Assembly: GCA_948537335.1 (NCBI GenBank)
Contig: CAOUJG010000006.1
Span: forward strand, 1 to 61,839
Origin: an uncultured Eubacteriales bacterium
GTDB lineage: Bacteria; Bacillota; Clostridia; Oscillospirales; Acutalibacteraceae
DNA: 61,839 nt
Reading direction: 5' to 3'
Part shown: one piece after another, positions 59,909 through 61,839 of the stretch
Numbering within the stretch: position 1 is the stretch's first letter
Layout: each line of letters opens with the position of its first letter
Notes under the pieces: model-generated
What the model saw: the letters and a program-made list of their open reading frames with translations, nothing else
The model's database searches: none
What the model was told of the DNA's origin: nothing
Program-made: the position numbers and the translations under genes

Positions 59909-61537
59909 CTAAATATTGCAAGTTTTGCGGCCTTTTTCTTGCAGATTATAATAGTACGCGAGGATTTCGCCGATGTCGTAGTCATTGTCGATGGCGGCAG
60001 CGTCCCTGTTTAGGATGAAGTTTTTGTCGTCTAAAACCTTCTTGGCGTCGTTATAGACGTAGTCTATGGTCTCTTTCCAGAATAAGATGTTCTCGGCGCG
60101 AAGGTCCACCCAGCCCACCTGAATCCACTTTTCTAGGCGCTCCCGTGTAACGGTCAGATTGCTGTCTTTGCCCGGAAATAAGCTATAGTCGCCTATGTAC
60201 ACGTTCTCATTTTCTGTAACTATCGGCAAACCTAGCGACAGCATCTCTATGATTAAACCTTTGTCCGACTCTAAATTTTGAACAATCAAGTCATACAGCT
60301 CTTTGATGTCTATTTTTTTCAGATCGTCCACAGTTTTGCAGACTTTTTTGATCATATACAGCTCATACAACCGCTTTGCGACGGTAACTCCGAGGTTTCC
60401 CGTTGCTATGCTTGTTGTGCGGTTTTCCTGCATCAAATTTAAAAGCTCTGTTTTTATCTTTTCTACCATGGTCTTGCCTGCAAAAGTCGAGCTCAGCATG
60501 CCAGAGTCCATGTAATTTAGCATGTTTTTCTTGGTTTGGCCGCAGATGTCTTCAATGGCGGCGTTGGCGACTTCCTCTTTGGTTATAGCCTCCATTTGGC
60601 CAACGGCGGTGAGTGCAGAGAGCTCGTACAAGGAGTAAACGTGATTTTCCCCCGCGCGAACAACCGGGAATTTAAGGTACTCTTCGCTGACTCCCTTAGA
60701 ATATTCAAGCGTGTCGCCTTCTTTGAGCCTCAGTTTTTTAGGATTATTAATTTTTTTGACTAACCCAACATCAGTTTCAATTGGCTCAAACTTTGTGCTA
60801 TCGTAGCCCACAAACGTTGCCGGAATCAATAGGCTGATGTTAAGGTTTGTGGTGTGAGATAGGTTCCATAGCAGCTGATGCAAAACCCCAGCGGCAGAAA
60901 TCTTGCCCATCAATGCAAAAGAGAGCGAGGATTTTGGCGTGTCTCCGTGAGTGTACGGCATGTTCATGCCCATTCCGCCAAGGCCTGTTGTCGAAATTTT
61001 TAAATATTTTTTTACCTTAAAGTCCTCCATGGCAAGCTTCAAAGAATACACAAAGTTTATGGCCTTAGGCACAAAGTCGTTAAGAAGGATGCTCACAGAA
61101 GTGTTGACGTCAATTTGCGCACTTTTGCTGACTTTGCTTAATATCAACTCTGGCTTATAATGATTGCCAAGCACCGTCCCGGAATTTATCGCATCCACGA
61201 TTAAGTCTGGGCGCCACTTTTGAACCAATTTATATAGAGTGGACTTTTTTAAAATATCGGGCCCCAAGTCAGAGTAGTAAAATTGCAAAAGCTCGTCCTT
61301 GCATTTGAGCTTTTCCTGCATGTTTGTTAGCTTGTTAAATTCATAAGGCATGAAAATGTTGCCATACGACGAGATCAATTCAATATTTTCGCAGTATTTA
61401 GAAAAATATTTGCAACAGTTATCAGATTCGTTTTTGGTTAAATTATGCAAGATGATTTTTTCGGGCTTCTGTTCGATAATTCTTCTTGTTATTGCTTTGC
61501 CGATTTGGCCAACGCCAAGAACTAAAATTGTTTTCAT
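59909..61537 (-). CDS. Large Rossmann-fold NAD(P)-binding protein of unknown specificity
   Basis: The 542-residue protein begins ILVLGVGQIGKAITRRI, a Rossmann dinucleotide motif. It has LIVDAINSG, a TTGLGGMGMNMPYTHGDTPKS segment that resembles the catalytic part of short-chain or ketoreductase-like enzymes, and a long C-terminal helical region to DNDYDIGEILAYYY. Similar long proteins are annotated as short-chain dehydrogenases, but I cannot assign a substrate. ATG behind GGAGG. It is upstream of the AEC permease on the same strand, which may export a product. Confidence 0.75.
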   Translation of the reverse strand: MKTILVLGVGQIGKAITRRIIEQKPEKIILHNLTKNESDNCCKYFSKYCENIELISSYGNIFMPYEFNKLTNMQEKLKCKDELLQFYYSDLGPDILKKSTLYKLVQKWRPDLIVDAINSGTVLGNHYKPELILSKVSKSAQIDVNTSVSILLNDFVPKAINFVYSLKLAMEDFKVKKYLKISTTGLGGMGMNMPYTHGDTPKSSLSFALMGKISAAGVLHQLLWNLSHTTNLNISLLIPATFVGYDSTKFEPIETDVGLVKKINNPKKLRLKEGDTLEYSKGVSEEYLKFPVVRAGENHVYSLYELSALTAVGQMEAITKEEVANAAIEDICGQTKKNMLNYMDSGMLSSTFAGKTMVEKIKTELLNLMQENRTTSIATGNLGVTVAKRLYELYMIKKVCKTVDDLKKIDIKELYDLIVQNLESDKGLIIEMLSLGLPIVTENENVYIGDYSLFPGKDSNLTVTRERLEKWIQVGWVDLRAENILFWKETIDYVYNDAKKVLDDKNFILNRDAAAIDNDYDIGEILAYYYNLQEKGRKTCNI

Positions 61538-61839
61538 AATTGTGATTCCTCCAACTTTTAAAACATATAATTAAATAAAATACTAGGTTAGATCTTTATT
61601 AAAATTTTTAACTCACACACATGCTTTTCATTTTACAAAAAACAAACTATTAATATAAAAAACTCATCATTTTTCTTGTTGATTCCACAAAAACCGTCCT
61701 TTCTATGAATTATTCTAAAAGTCTATAAAAATAAAATTAATAAAGCTTGTAAACCATATGATATATTGATAATATGGAATAATCTGTCGAATTTTGTCCC
61801 TGAAATAGTTTTTTATAAAATTCTAGCAAGAGCTAATAT
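61538..61839. other. AT-rich upstream region, no gene seen
   Basis: About 300 bases before the Rossmann-fold gene; only low-complexity AT DNA and a 22-base string beginning TACTAGGTTAGATCTTTA (61581-61602), similar to 51684-51705 upstream of the XRE gene. Confidence 0.5.

Noticed and set aside
1..61839. CRISPR array, rRNA genes or a complete insertion sequence
   Set aside because: No regularly spaced repeats, no rRNA motifs and no transposase ORF are visible anywhere in the window.

Overview
The window is a piece of a low-to-moderate GC Firmicutes chromosome, most likely a member of the Clostridia (Oscillospirales/Ruminococcaceae-like). The evidence is the gene order (miaB-mutS-mutL-miaA-hlyD-like-sepF-divIVA-ileS-lspA-rluD; rimP-nusA-ylxR-L7Ae-infB-rbfA-nrnA-truB), the IspH-S1 fusion, IreB, the NifU-like/GGGtGRT pair, SD-driven starts with many TTG codons, and sigma-A type promoters. 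It is mainly a housekeeping region. No complete mobile element, CRISPR array or defence island is visible.

Layout. 0-1.6 kb: the 3' part of a BspA-like leucine-rich-repeat surface protein with an acidic Ser/Thr stalk and a C-terminal membrane anchor, then a small secreted or membrane protein. 1.6-2.4 kb: tRNA-Pro and tRNA-Arg on the minus strand. 2.6-5.4 kb: uppP divergent from the NifU-like/GGGtGRT pair, whose function is unknown. 5.4-8.2 kb: a TPP riboswitch with its terminator controlling an ABC importer for a thiamine pyrimidine precursor; the ATPase gene looks frameshifted near its end. 8.2-9.1 kb: tRNA-Trp and tRNA-Thr in gene-poor DNA. 9.2-11.5 kb: folE-folP-folB-folK. 11.5-12.7 kb: decayed DNA holding a tyrosine-recombinase remnant. 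12.7-18.3 kb (minus): a radical SAM enzyme, a small unknown protein, IreB, pheT/pheS and an HPr-like protein without histidine. 18.4-24.3 kb: mtaB, a GHL10 family protein (convergent), an orphan polysaccharide-type ABC exporter and miaB. 24.3-41.2 kb: mutS, mutL, miaA, hlyD-like, sepF, divIVA, ileS, lspA, rluD, ppx-like, ppk and luxS, all on the plus strand. 41.2-44.4 kb: GNAT, a small unknown gene, an amidase-like protein, rpsF-ssb-rpsR and a 3-methyladenine glycosylase. 44.4-51.4 kb (minus): one translation/transcription operon, rimP to truB. 51.7-58.8 kb: XRE regulator, valS, ruvX, ispH-S1, rplS and lepB. 58.8-61.5 kb (minus): an AEC permease and a Rossmann-fold protein.

Themes. The genes serve tRNA charging and modification (pheST, ileS, valS, mtaB, miaA, miaB, truB), ribosome assembly and initiation, mismatch repair, folate synthesis, thiamine-precursor uptake, cell division, lipoprotein and signal-peptide processing, polyphosphate metabolism and AI-2 synthesis. 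The most useful second-look items are the perfect 39-bp tandem duplication inside nusA, the NifU-like/GGGtGRT module with a shared TTGCGCAA palindrome in two nearby promoters, a 37-nt intergenic repeat shared by two divergent promoter regions 48 kb apart, the decayed integrase, the thiZ-like frameshift, a possible attenuator before rplS, and the membrane-anchored BspA-like protein. I did not find a complete new multi-gene system. All calls are by eye from the sequence; no database search was run.
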